DNA of 64,000 nucleotides, from assembly GCF_963576615.1 (NCBI RefSeq), contig NC_088716.1:58249681-58313680 (forward strand), read 5' to 3'. A model generated the notes under the pieces. That model did not search any database. It was not told the DNA's origin and saw only the letters and a list, made by a program, of their open reading frames with translations. Position 1 is the stretch's first letter. Every line of letters starts with the position of its first letter. The DNA is from Watersipora subatra (taxonomy: Eukaryota > Bryozoa > Gymnolaemata > Cheilostomatida > Watersiporidae). A program made the position numbers and the translations under genes. This document shows positions 36,001-49,800 of the stretch, piece after piece.

Positions 36001-39000
36001 CTTGCCGTTGAGTCAATCCAACAATAATAAAAAATATTAGTTTTTGTCTGCCAACATGAGACTACACTAGCAGATGAATAAATGGAGATAGACAAAAACA
36101 GTTCTATTTGCAGCAGTAGACACTGCATCATAGAAAAACAATCCTTGAAGCTTGTAAAAGACACTGCTCGGTCTTTCACGGCACACTAGCTAATTTCCCC
36201 TTTTTCAGGCTAAAAAATAAAAACACATTAGAGTAGAGTGATTTAGTGTATATTTGCATATAACAGGCACAGTCGCTGCTAAAGGCTACTCTACCATCTC
36301 AGAAAACGTGCCAACCTTTTATATGGTTGGCCTATGACGACAACAAGTATTATATAAGATAGCATGGTCAAACTCGTGATGGCTATTAAATAAATTGTGG
36401 TAAGACGTTATTTAACACACAAGGAAAATGATATAATAAATGGTTAAATATATATATGCGTACATGACAACTACTGCTACCGAAGATCACTAAAATAAAG
36501 TATGATTTTTTTGTAACCGATAATGTCTATTTTACTACGGCCTCTACAAGCTCTTAATATAGACATTAAATGATTGATTCTACAAATTTAATGAATGTCG
36601 GTTGTAAGTTTTTTGCCTAAACTTACACAAAGTGATGGAGTTGTGGGTTAGTTAAAAAGTTCACTACTCATTTACATAATTGTATTAGCTGTGATTAATC
36701 GTTGTAAAAATATGAGCTTGGGTCTCGGAGTAATTATTGAGTTTTCTTAGAGCACTGCTGACGCTCTGTAAGTTTGCTTTAGTATTGAATATGTGATACC
36801 AATCACAATGAAGCATTTTAATGCAAAGATTATGTCAGTTCTGCTCTAGTTATCCCGCTTACACCCACTGTAACTCACATATAAACATGAAAATACAATA
36901 GACAGAATGTGACTCTGTATGAATCATCTGACAGGAGTCACCGTTTATATGTTTAATTACCATGAACATATCTGTTCTATTTTGCTGCATACGTAAAGAG
37001 GTTGCAAAACAAACTGACAACTTACTTGATAGCGTGGTAGTTAACACACCCACATTTTGCTGCAGTCTACATCATTTTATTTGTAATAAAAACGATGGTT
37101 TGTTTTAATTAGCAAATATATCTATTTTTATAGAAAAAACTTTACATAATATCACCGATGTTATTTGTGATATAAGAATAATGAATGAGTGAAAACAAAT
37201 TTGTAATTAACTTATATTAAAAGTCAACCTAAAAGTTATCATTTCTTCAGGGTATAAAAGATTTATAGGGTTTACTGTAGGGTGTTTACAGGGCATACTA
37301 TATTGTTTTACAAAAAAAATTTGCAAAGTTTATTTATCTTTATCTAAATAAATATTTAGAAATGTTTGTTTAGGTGAAAGGATCTTGAGAGATCCTGTTT
37401 AGCAGTTTCAGAGTAAAAGGTGCGCAAAGGCCTAAGGGTATGATGATGACCAAACAGGCGGAAGCTGCGACGTAAATACACACCTGATAGACATCCCGAA
37501 TCTGTATCGCCCCTGAAAGTAGTGTTAGAGTTAGTTTGGTTGTTAATCCCATAAAATATCTTTAAAGAATTATCACAATTCACAAGTTCTCGGAGCACTC
37601 TCGAAGAAATTTCTCTGACAATGCCTCTCACTATATTATCGCAGCTCCGATTTCTGTGATAGCGATAATAGTTGCTTCAATATTAATCTTATTAACCTAT
37701 CATCTATTAAGCCGTTGCAGTTATTGCCGCTGTTGGTCACATTGTTCCTGTTGTACTCAATTCTGTATTTTATGAACAGCTGGAATGCATTAACTGAGAT
37801 CAGAGAATTTTGCTGGTATCATTTACAGGACAACAACGTGAATGTCATTCATATAGAATCTAGAAGATCGCCCAAAGGCAGCCATATGTGTGAATTCTTC
37901 TCAGAGGTTGAAGTAGAAAACTCAGATCTTGGTAAACTAGCTGCAGCTTTGAAGGAAGAGGTAGAAAATTTTCAACTCGGAGAAGAAACCGCTTCAGCTA
38001 CTCGATTGGCTATGCCAGAACCAACGGCTGAAGGTAAAACAATTATAGTATACGCGATAACCAATAATACCATGAAGGCACAAGATAAGATATGATATGG
38101 TGTTATGAAATGCTGCAAATGCACTTGTAATTCTGCGCAAAACTGTGTGACGCAATGATGCGGCTGGCTCCATGGTGCAATATAATATGATGTACTTGAT
38201 ATATGTTTTTTTTATAAAGAAAATCTCAAAATGTGTCAAATTATTTTTAGCTTTGGGTTCTTCTGTTAAAGAAAAGTTGCAACTCTTATTAGATAATTTT
38301 AGCTACTTCAGGTGCTCAATATCACTACGATATTTATTGAAATTAATAGCTATCTCTATCTAATATTATCGCTTAAAATATCACTTATGATATGCTAAAA
38401 ATATGTTTACACAGCCAGCGGTAAGTCCGTTCCCATGTTTTGCTGCTACTTCTATTGCTGCTATTTGGTCTGTGTCTTTAGACAGCGACTAAGATAAACA
38501 GCTGGAAATCAGGAGCTTTGGAAGAGTAGATATTGATTACTAAAGCAAAAATATTTTTTATTGTTGATTTCATTATTGGTTACAGACAAGCGCCCAGCTC
38601 GGCATCAGTGAACTTTGTGGCTGTAAATCATTCATTAATGTAATCAGCTAATGTGATTAAGCACTTATTAGCTTCTCTGGTCATTTACTCTGCACGCTGC
38701 TGCACAATTTAAGGCTACTGGAGACGTGCACCAGTAATTGCGTTCGAAAACAGGAAAGCCTTTGGGAAACTCCAATTGCGTAAAGATTTAAATGAAGATG
38801 CTAAATAAAGCAGCTGTACTGGAGGCAGTCTAGTAATATTGAAACAATTACTGCAAGCGAATGATGAGAGAGTCTGCTGTCCGCAAGGCAGGAAACATTG
38901 TGATGTTTTCCATAAAGCAGCGCTTCCTAATTCATTTTCATTTTCATCGTCACACTCTTTACGACTGACGAGGGCAGTCTTGCACCATTTGTTTTGAACA

Positions 39001-42000
39001 AAGAAAGTTCAGAAAATAATAAAAAACTGACTTTTAAAATAGGCAAAACAAAGTTATTGAAAGGTCATTCTATGAAAACCCTAAAGTTTTCACATTGCGG
39101 CAACATTTATAAAACAACTCACTTTTGATCTTTGACTTTTTCGAGCTTCTTCTCTGCTATTATCTGATCAAAATGCATTTGTTTGTGTGTAACGATGGAA
39201 GTTCTTAGGATTGATGCCGTTACAATATTTAATTTGAATCTATAGAAAATATAAAAATCCAGATTCACATAGGCAAGTTGTTGCGACAACGAATACTCTT
39301 TCTCTGTCTTGTGATGGATTTTTAATCTCTCGCGAACAACAGCTCGCAGCACCCCTTAGTGATGTGAGCATGTCTAAGGGCTGCTGCACGCTGGTGTTTA
39401 CACCCCTTAGTGATGTGAGCATCTCTAAGGGGTGCTGCATGTTGGTGTTTACACCCCTTAGTGATGTGAGCATCTCTAAGGGCTGCTGCACGCTGGTGTT
39501 TACACCCCTTAGTGATGTGAGCATCTCTAAGGGGTACTGCATGTTGGTGTTTACACCCCTTAGTGATGTGAGCATCTCTAAGGGGTACTGCATGCTGGTG
39601 TTTACACCCCTTAGTGATGTGAGCATCTCTAAGGGGTGCTGCATGCTGGTGTTTACACCCCTTAGTGATGTAAACATTTCTGCGCTTAAATTTAACCATC
39701 TGAAGTAATCAATATAATCATCTTCAGAAAGTAGAAGAAAGGCGGTGCATTCTTCGTTTCAACACGTGATTGTCTCTCTACATATGAAGTAAATATCAGA
39801 ACATATTAACTTGGTATGACATATTTGAATTTTATTTGAATTTCGATGCATTTTCTTGCACTCTCCACAACCCTTGGGGTACCTGGTACTCAGTTGGGTA
39901 TTTTAATATCTAAACCAAAGCTACTCTACTAGAGTAACTCTAGCCTGAATAATATTTATAACTACTACTAGTAAGGCGTAGCAACCAGTGCTAGACTGTG
40001 TTCCGGTTTTTGTTACTAGTCATATCATGAAATACTGAGAAATTCTTTCAGTAAAAATTATTTTTTAGCAAAAGAGTTACTTAGTTGCTGAACATAACAT
40101 AAATAATAAAAATATATCATAAAATTTTGTTGTTTTATAAGAAATGCCACACTGTGTTACAGGCCAAAAACCAGGCACATAACAAGAAGGAACATTATTC
40201 CGCTACGCAAGATGTTATGTGAATAGAATAACTTTTTGTATATCTTCTCCTTCTTTGACATCTGATAGAAATTTAAAACCAAAATTATATTATGCAAGTT
40301 TAGCCAATGGCAATGCTGTTGTAAGCACTCACTGATATCGCAGCAGGAATAGGAATAGGAACAGCAACAGCAATTCTCTATTATTCCAACTCTACATGTA
40401 TGGTTGTTCTCCCTGCCTCTGTTGTTGTACTGAAGCTGTTAGTACTCTGGCAGTCTATAATATTATTTATCTTATCACTAAACTTGCTCTTCTAACTATA
40501 TTTTCATCATTTTAGATGTTTGTGAGTATTCTGTGCCTTGGTTTCCACGAAAGATTAGTGACCTTGACAGGTCGTCTAATCGTGTTCTCATGGTTGGAAT
40601 CGAGCTACACACAGACCATCCAGGATTCCAAGATGAAACGTACAAAGAACGGAGGAAATACTTTGCGAATTTGGCTTTTAACTACAAGCAGTAAGTAATA
40701 TATCTTTTTATACGCCAGTTGTAGGCCATTGCTCAAAATGTAAAATGTTTCGTTTGCGTAATATAACTCAAAGCCATTTCTGTTGTATTCTTTACCATTG
40801 TTGTTAAAAGACTGCTTAAAAATCTTTACCATTGACATATAAAGTTTGTTTATCCTTTCCTACCACTGTTTAGACTACTGTATGAGAATTCCACAAACTT
40901 TATCCTTACTATAACAACTATCTCATGATTTGATTAATAGTATTAGATTTGCTTCCTTCCTTTTTCCTACCCTTTATGCTATAGTACATTCAAATTTTGC
41001 TGATTATGCATTTACGGCTGCCTGTGCAAGACTTCATGTGAGTCCGAATAACAAAAGTTTTGAAGAAAATGCTGCCATTTTTTATATTTGCAGTGCAGGT
41101 AAAAATGGAAGGTTCTCGATGCAGGTTTTTTAAATTTTGAAGCAAGTTTATATAAACACAAAAAAACTAAATAACATAACTTTTGCTAACTTTTAGATAA
41201 TCATAATTTTTTTAGTACAATAAGAGCCATGTTCATCTGTCTGTTCGTCTATCTTTCCGAAACCATGGTTGGAGGTTGAGAAAAAAGATTGCATTGTTTG
41301 GGATTCGAACTCATGACATTCGACTTTGTAGCATAACTTTCTTAAATCTGGTCTCATTGTCCACCCTTCAGCATATCAGAATAGTCATTCTTGTTCTTAC
41401 TCTCTGCGTTGTATTGGCACACCTGACGATCCCTTACAGATCTTAAGACTGCTAGGGTAGGCTTATTAGTGGTAATAAAATAGTGCTTACTGCAAAGGAA
41501 ACTGCGATGTTCCCTTTGCTGATCCTCAAGAACCAAGCCACTTGAGTACAAGGCAAAGATATATCTATTTGACAAATATATACAAGAATGCAGTCAACGA
41601 ATCACATGCAAGAGACTATCAGGGATCTCTGGTTTCCTCCGCTCATCTGGGCTCCTTATATATGCTGTTAGCTGAAATGGCTATAGCAGTGCTGATTTTA
41701 CTCAGTAGGCTTGCTAGTTTCCAGCTTATAGAGCGTGTCAACAACTAGTAGGTCAACAACTAGGAACATACTCTATAAGCCAGCTTTACGCTTATAGAGT
41801 ATGTAACTAGTTATTGACCTTTGAGCCGGAACACTTGGTGCCAGTGTTTTGCAGGTCTCCACCACACTTACATATCATAGATAAAACAATAACACACCAT
41901 AACAACTGCCTGACCCTTAATCATATTCACGAAAAAGTTTGTTTTTTATAAGAAACATTGGCTGTGTTAACTGAGGTGCTACTTGATCCTTAAATAAAAG

Positions 42001-45000
42001 GAGAAACCACAGTAATAATACTCTATATAATAATAATATAATAATAATAATAATGGGTAAGGGCTGTTGTATAGAAACCATCAGAAAACTGAACGAAAGC
42101 AAAGCTGGCATGATAAGCCAATGAACGGACAACATCTAAGACAGACAGAGGATCAAGCAGCAAAGGAGACATGGCAATGGTTGAAGAGGGGATGTCTTAA
42201 ACGAGAGACTGAAAGCCTGATCATTGATGCCCAGGATCAAGCATTAAAAACCAACTATAGGAAGGCCAAGATAGAAAAGTCAACAACTGATCCGAAATGA
42301 AGATTGTACAAGCAGAAAGATAAAACAGTGCCCCACATAGTCAGCGAATGCAGTAAGATTGCACAGACAGAATAGAAAGGGCGGCATGACAAAGTGGCAA
42401 GTGCAGTGCACTGGAGCATATGCAAGAAACATGAGCTGCCCCACACAGAAAAATGGTACGATCAGCATGCAGAAGCTGTTTTGGAGAATGAGAAAGTGAA
42501 GTTGCTATGGGACTTCAATGTGCAGACAGACAAGGTTATTGAAGCTAGAAGACCAGACCTGATACTAATACACAAAGAAATCAAACAGTGTCAGGTCATA
42601 GACATAGCAATACCTGGAGACACAAGGGTAGTACATAAGGAAGATAAGAAGATTGGTAAATACAAAGAGCTTGGGTTTGAGATAAACAGACTGTGGAAGG
42701 TGAAGACTGAAGTGATAGCAATAGTAATTGGTGCACTCGGAACAATATCAATGAGGCATGTAGCATACTTGGCCGAGGTGGGAGTGAACATGTCTTTTGA
42801 GACTATACAGGAGACAGCCATCTTAGGAACAGCTCACATATTGAGGAAGGTCCTCTCTTAGTGGAATTGAGGAAGATGTTGGATCCTTTGGCCTTTTGTT
42901 AAGACCCGGACTCAACATGGTCTAAAACCAGTCACCTACCACCACACGACTGCGAAGAAAAACTTTTATAATAATAATAATGATATATCCTCTAAATAAT
43001 AAACTTTTTTAGCTTGCGGAGCATATAATTGGCCACAGATTTATAATGAAAGTAATTTGCTTTTGCCCTTGACCCGCGCTAACACTTATGGGTAAGGGCT
43101 GTTGTACAATGAGATTACTCCAGGATAAAATAAAGCTCAGTCTCATAGTGATTTTCATGAAACTATGCCAGTGCCAGACTTCTTCTTTTGACCAACTTCA
43201 ATAGATGTAGAGAAATTTTTCTGACACTGAGCTGTAGCCTTAAAATATTTGCTTAATGCTTGCAACTTTTTAAATAACTCTAGCAGTTATGCTGCCACTA
43301 AAATTCATACTCTATAAATGACTCATCAAACTTGAACAAAAAGTGGCTCGACAAGAAAGTTGTTTTAGTAAAATAGTTACGGATGCCTATGAACATTAGA
43401 GCCTGAGTTACGGATGCCTATGAACATTAGAGCCTGAGTTACGGATGTCTATGAACATTAGAGCCTGAGTTACGGATGTCTATGAACATTAGAGCCTGAG
43501 TTACGGATGTCTATGAACATTAGAGCGTGAGTTACGGATGTCTATGAACATTAGAGCCTTAGTTACGGATGTCTATGAACATTAGAGCCTTAGTTACGGA
43601 TGTCTATGAACATTAGAGCCTTAGTTACGGATGCCTATGAACATTAGAGCCTGAGTTACGGATGTCTATGAACATTAGAGCCTTAGTTACGGATGTCTAT
43701 GAACATTAGAGCCTTAGTTACGGATGTCTATGAACATTAGAGCCTTAGTTACGGATGTCTATGAACATTAGAGCCTTAGTTACGGATGTCTATGAACATT
43801 AGAGCCTGAGTATTTGCATTGTTTACTAAAAAACTAACTTTAAATTTGTTTTAATACATTCCATCGAGTTTCATACAATATTATGAAAATCAGATATTTA
43901 AGGAACGGTTCTTACCGACTGTCTATATCTACGCATATAACAATTCTTATGTTTTCAAACTACCATGTTGTCGGGCAGTTCAAAAGCCTGCTAGATATCT
44001 GCAAATTGTAGCGCTCACAAAATAATGTGTCTTGTGATATCCTTTAGCAACTAATTGTTAGCATGAGCAGGATAAGCAGCAGTCTCTGTAGATGGCCTTA
44101 GTAGTATATTTACATACCAATGTTAAGTTCTTGACACTAATTACTGACTTGCATTCAACATTTTTGACAGTTTTTTTTGTGTTTTGCCTAGTCAATATGT
44201 GAAAACCATTAGTCCTCATACTCTGATAACACAAACAGCTTAGGATGAATCATAACTGATCCTAAAACATAACTTTTTAAGAGATAATTTGAAGCACGCT
44301 ACTGTCATTACTATTGAAATTTGTTATTGCTGGAATAAGGTAGCCTTACTTCTAAAAATAATGTACTATATAGCCACCAAAAACAGTGCATCATTCTTTT
44401 GTGGAAGTCATAATTACTACACCGTGGGGTGCCACACTAAGGCTTTGAAGTGCACAACAAAATTTAATGCCATGATTACATTAATAAAATTTAACAATTT
44501 AAAGCTGAAAAAGCTATCATCCTTATGTACATCTACTTCTTTATTATTCAGTGGAAAGCCTATTCCCAGAATTGAATATACAAAAGAAGAAATCAAGACC
44601 TGGTAAGTCGAAACACTAACACTATCTTGGTGCTAGTATATTTATAGTTATCTTATGGAATTCTAAAGTTGTAGCTGCTTGGCAACAGATAGATCAGTAG
44701 AACAAATCTGCCTTACAATGGCTTCATCTGTTTTTCATCTTATTTGTTTTGCTTTTTCTTCTTGTATCGCATAATTTGAAATTTTTTTCTGTTTGAAATG
44801 AAATTATCGCCAATTAAGTAATCTATATGTACGTGTACTACTGAATGCCTAATTATAGGAAAGTTTTTTTTATAGAAAATTTATTTTTATTTGGCTAAGT
44901 TTCTTTAAACAAGGAAATGGAGTAACTTAAGCTAGTAACTTGGTTAGTCTAAATCTTTACTATAATAAGAGCCGTACCCATCACTTTGAAGCCAGTGTTA

Positions 45001-46793
45001 AGAAAAAGATCGGGTCATGATTTCTCATGCAATTATGATCTTTAAGCATGACAGCTGGAGCTTGAAGTAGGCTATTTTAACCAATCGGCTTTAAAGATTG
45101 GCAGGTGCATAAGTATGCGCACTATTATTCTACAGTAATGGCAGTTTGATGCATAGTCTAATGGATAGTACACTTATCTGCAGAACCAAAGGTTCAGAGT
45201 TCAAATCCTTCGTGAAGTGGTTTTTTTGTTCCTAAAATTTCACCGCTAAAGCTGGACATACGAATGATAGAATGACAAACACTGAGATTTATATATATCT
45301 ATAGATACATCTATCTAAAAAAACACAGACTATTTCAGAAAACTGTGCAAATGGTTTTGTTACCACTTAACAGTGTGTGCATTGATAGCATGGAAAAAAC
45401 AGCCTTATAAAAGCAAAGTTATTCTGTAGAGGTCACTAGAACTTTTTCATAGAAGTTTTCACATTACAGCAAAATTTGCATGCCTAAAATAATGAATAAA
45501 CTAGCAAGCAGTCAACGAAAAATCTTATGCATCAAGCTTTACATTCGCTATACTTCTATTGTGACATCTAATCGGTAAGTCAGCAGTATCTACCTTGACA
45601 TACAGGGGCATCATCCTAGGAGAGCTGAGCAGTCTTTATCCCAAGATGGCCTGCAAAGAATTTCTACAGAACCTGCCACTGCTGGAAAAGTACTGTGGCT
45701 ACAGGTTAGATTGCACATTCATTTAGACTAGCACATTTGAAGCCCTGTCTATCAGAGAACTCCATACAATTTATATAGTAAAGTGTTGAAACCATGTGAA
45801 AGTGACTCGGTAAAATCATGAAAGCATTGTTTTTGCAATAAACATGTCCTTCTTTAGTAATCTAGCTCAGGTGAGACTGTCATCAGACTGTCTACTGTCT
45901 GCTAGTTGTTGATTTAAGTAACTACATCTACTGTTTATTATGTGTATACCTTGCAGAAAGGATAACATTCCTCAATTGGAAGATGTTTCAGAGTTCTTGC
46001 GAGGTTTGTAATATAATATTAACTATTTTAACTTACAGACAATAGAAATTATATTCTACTATAACTTATTACACAGATTTTGTTATTTCATGAAATGAAG
46101 ATAATAATGATTGAAAAAAATCAACTTGAATAACAACCATGAGATTTTAGTCTACAGTATGCAGCTCTACAGTACGTATCTCTACAGTATGTATCTCTAC
46201 AGTACGTAGCTCTATAGTACGTATCTCTACAATACGTATCTCTACAGTACGTATCTCTACAGTACGTAGCTCTACAGTACGTAGCTCTACAGTACGTATC
46301 TCTACAGTACGTATCTCTACAGTACGTAGCTCTACAGTACGTATCTCCCAAACTAAACTGGTAGCAGGTGACTAGTCCAAGCTTCATTTTACTTTTATTA
46401 AGCTGAGCAAATCTTTGCATGTTTGTAATATGTACAGATATTTGTAAATACAATTTTATAAACTTGTTCAGATTTTTATAGCCTAGTATAGATTTTCAGA
46501 GACGTTTTCTGACTTGTTAATGCTTCTGTAGACTTCTATTGACTAATGTTTTAAGAAAAACTACTTAACTTTGAAAAATCATCTACTGAATAGATAAAAA
46601 AATTTGATAATTTGCAACTTCTACAGTCATATCAGTCATAACAAGTAGTACTCTCACTTTCCCATTGTCTCATTTATCTCAAATGTATCAAAAAATGAAT
46701 AAACTACTTAAATTAAATTATTTAGCATGTTATTTCTCAGTTCACAATCTACTTTTCTTTGAAAAGTAGTAGACTAGTAGTAGTAGTATTAGC

Positions 46794-46827
<34 letters not shown>

Positions 46828-49800
46828 ATAGTAGTAGTAGTAGTAATAGTAGTAGTAGTAGTAATAGTAGTAGTAGTAGTAATAGTAGTAGTAGTAGTAG
46901 TAATAGTAATAGTAGTAGTAGTAGTGGTAGTAGTAGTAATAATAATAGTAGTAGTAGTAGTAGTAATAATAATAGTAGTAGTAATAGTAGTAGTAATAGT
47001 AGTAGTAGTAGTAATAGTAGTAGTAATAATAATAATAATAATAGTAGTAGTAATAGTAATAGTAGTAGTAATAGTAGTAGTAGTAGTAATAGTAGTAGTA
47101 GTAAATCTAATAGTTGAAGTCTGCTACTACTTTTCTTTCGAAAATATTAGCAGATTTCAACTATTAGATCTTAGCTTATATTCAGGTAAAAAAATTGTGA
47201 AATGAAAACATTTAACTTATACACAGGTGATGAAACTGAGCCCTTTGATCCTTTTTTATTGTAATAAGGGAAAGGCTTGCAAGGTGCAAGGATAATGATT
47301 TCAGCGAACACCAAAGCAAGCTAGTTATGAATGTCTGCCTAACATAAAGTGCATAATAAAAATTTATAAGCTTTTACTCTTTTTAATGTTGAAAGAATGT
47401 GAGACAGTCAAGCGCTGCCCTCATTCAAAACGCTCACAAGCTATAATGTCCCACCCATGTAGATTAGCACTCTCAGCTCTAGGTAGCTTTAGCCAACAGT
47501 TGATTAGGACCTTAAATTAGTCTTGTAAGTATACAACTGCACACCTACAGATGATCACATCATACTGTCTACCATTACAATTCTCAGGTTATGGTTCTCT
47601 TAACAGTTCAAGTAGATTCCTTAGTTTCTAACTGCAATGAGTAGAGGGAAACATAATCTCATTAGGCCGCATTTGAAAAAGCTTTCACAGAGAGTCCTTC
47701 TCAAGTTACAACGGTTTTGACTTACACCGTTTCGAGGTGACAAAGACACCCTATGAAAATATTAATAATAATATTTGATGTATTCCCGTCCTAACGTCGG
47801 TTACGACATAAGTAATGAAAATAATTGTAAACTAGTGTTCAGTGCGCAGGAGTGAATACGCCTGATTGCACTTGTGGTAAAGGAAGGCAGCATCAGTGAA
47901 GTTTCAGTGAACCAGTGGTCATTTTAGTTGTTCCTTCTGGTTCTCGCTCTGCCACCTGTTGGAGTTTTCTTTTAATTTTTTGACCTTCAATATGACTCAA
48001 AAGCGCAAGGTAAATTTTTCTAATGATATTGCGTCGAAGAATAGAAAGGCCATCACCATAGAGATTCGATTAGCTAGTAATAAGAGTCTCTCTCTGTAAG
48101 TACCCTGTCCTGTTAGGACATAGGCGATCAGGATTCTTCCCCACTTTCTATAACCATGACTGTTCTTGGCAGGTGTCAACAGTGGTTTGCCATTGCCTTG
48201 TTTTGGGAGTTTTTACTGAGACACCACTTCTAGCTGGCCGTTGGCTCGCAGAGGAGCACTTCCAAACTTCGTCAGGTTTTTGAGTACAAAGTAATTTATT
48301 GAGGGTGCTTCGCCTTACGCTGAAATTTGAGTTACACCGTGTTTTAAGAATAAGCTAGTGTTTTAAGTTGAGTACCCTATACATGTATACAGAGTGTTGA
48401 AAATTTCTTCAGATGGCCAGCTAATAGTTGTCCTCTCATAAATTTTACAGAAAGAACTGGGTTCACACTCCGCCCTGTTGCTGGATATCTCTCCGCAAGA
48501 GATTTCCTGGCTGGTCTGGCATTCAGAGTCTTCCACTGTACTCAATACATACGCCACCACAGCACCCCTCTTTACACACCAGAACCGTAAGTTTTAGATT
48601 TTAAAGCTATACTTTATTATGAATTTATTTCATTCAACTTTAAAAGGTAGCGATTATTCATCATTAACTACGACTAGAAATTCCTGTTTTTAAAATAATA
48701 GTTTAGTATGAAGCTGCCTACACAGGGCTATGATAAACTAATACTAAACGGCTACTAAACATATAATATTCTTGAAGTGAAACTGTGCATAACTTTTTAG
48801 ATGATTTAATATTCTTGAAGTGAGACTATGCCTAACTTTTTGAATTATATAGTATTTTTGAAGTGAAACTATGCATAACCTTTTGAATGATATAATATTC
48901 TTGAAGTGAAACTATGCATAACTTTTTGAATGATATAATATTCTTGAAGTGAAACTATGCCTAACTTTTTGAATTATATAGTATTTTTGAAGTGAAACTA
49001 TGCATAACCTTTTGAATGATATAATATTCTTGAAGTGAAACTATGCATAACTTTTTGAATTATATAGTATTTTTGAAGTGAAACTATGCATAACTTTTTG
49101 AATGATATAATATTCTGGAAGTGAAATTATGCATAACTTTTTGAATGATATAATATTCTTAAAGTGAAACTATGCATAACTTTTTGAATGATATAATAAT
49201 CTTGAAGTGAAACTGCATAACTTTTTGATTGATGTAATATTTTTGAAGTTAAACTATGCATAACATTTTGAATATAATATTCTTGAAGTGAAACTATGCC
49301 TAACTTTTTGAATTATATAGTATTTTTGAAGTGAAACTATGCATAACATTTTGAATGATATAATATTCTTGAAGTGAAACTATGCATAACTTTTTGAATT
49401 ATATAGTATTTTTGAAGTGAAACTATGCATAACTTTTTGAATGATATAATATTCTGGAAGTGAAATTATGCATAACTTTTTGAATGATATAATATTCTTA
49501 AAGTGAAACTATGCATAACCTTTTGAATGATATAATATTCTTGAAGTGAAACTATGCATAACATTTTGAATATAATATTCTTGAAGTGAAACTATGCCTA
49601 ACTTTTTGAATTATATAGTATTTTTGAAGTGAAACTATGCATAGCATTTTGAATGATATAATATTCTTGAAGTGAAACTATGCATAACTTTTTGAATTAT
49701 ATAGTATTTTTGAAGTGAAACTATGCATAACTTTTTGAATGATATAATATTCTGGAAGTGAAATTATGCATAACTTTTTGAATGATATAATATTCTTAAA

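Noticed and set aside
37356-37631. - strand frame of 91 codons in the TPH second intron
   Set aside because: No splice sites, no domain and antisense to a firm gene; probably chance.
39240-39708. [15 protein letters not shown]-type repeat protein
   Set aside because: It is the 51-base intronic array in a frame without stops, lying between two firm TPH exons.
46121-46453. TYCRD repeat frame
   Set aside because: It is the 15-base array in a TPH intron.
46759-47205. Val/Ile-rich frame that resembles a membrane protein
   Set aside because: Pure translation of (GTA)n and AAT.
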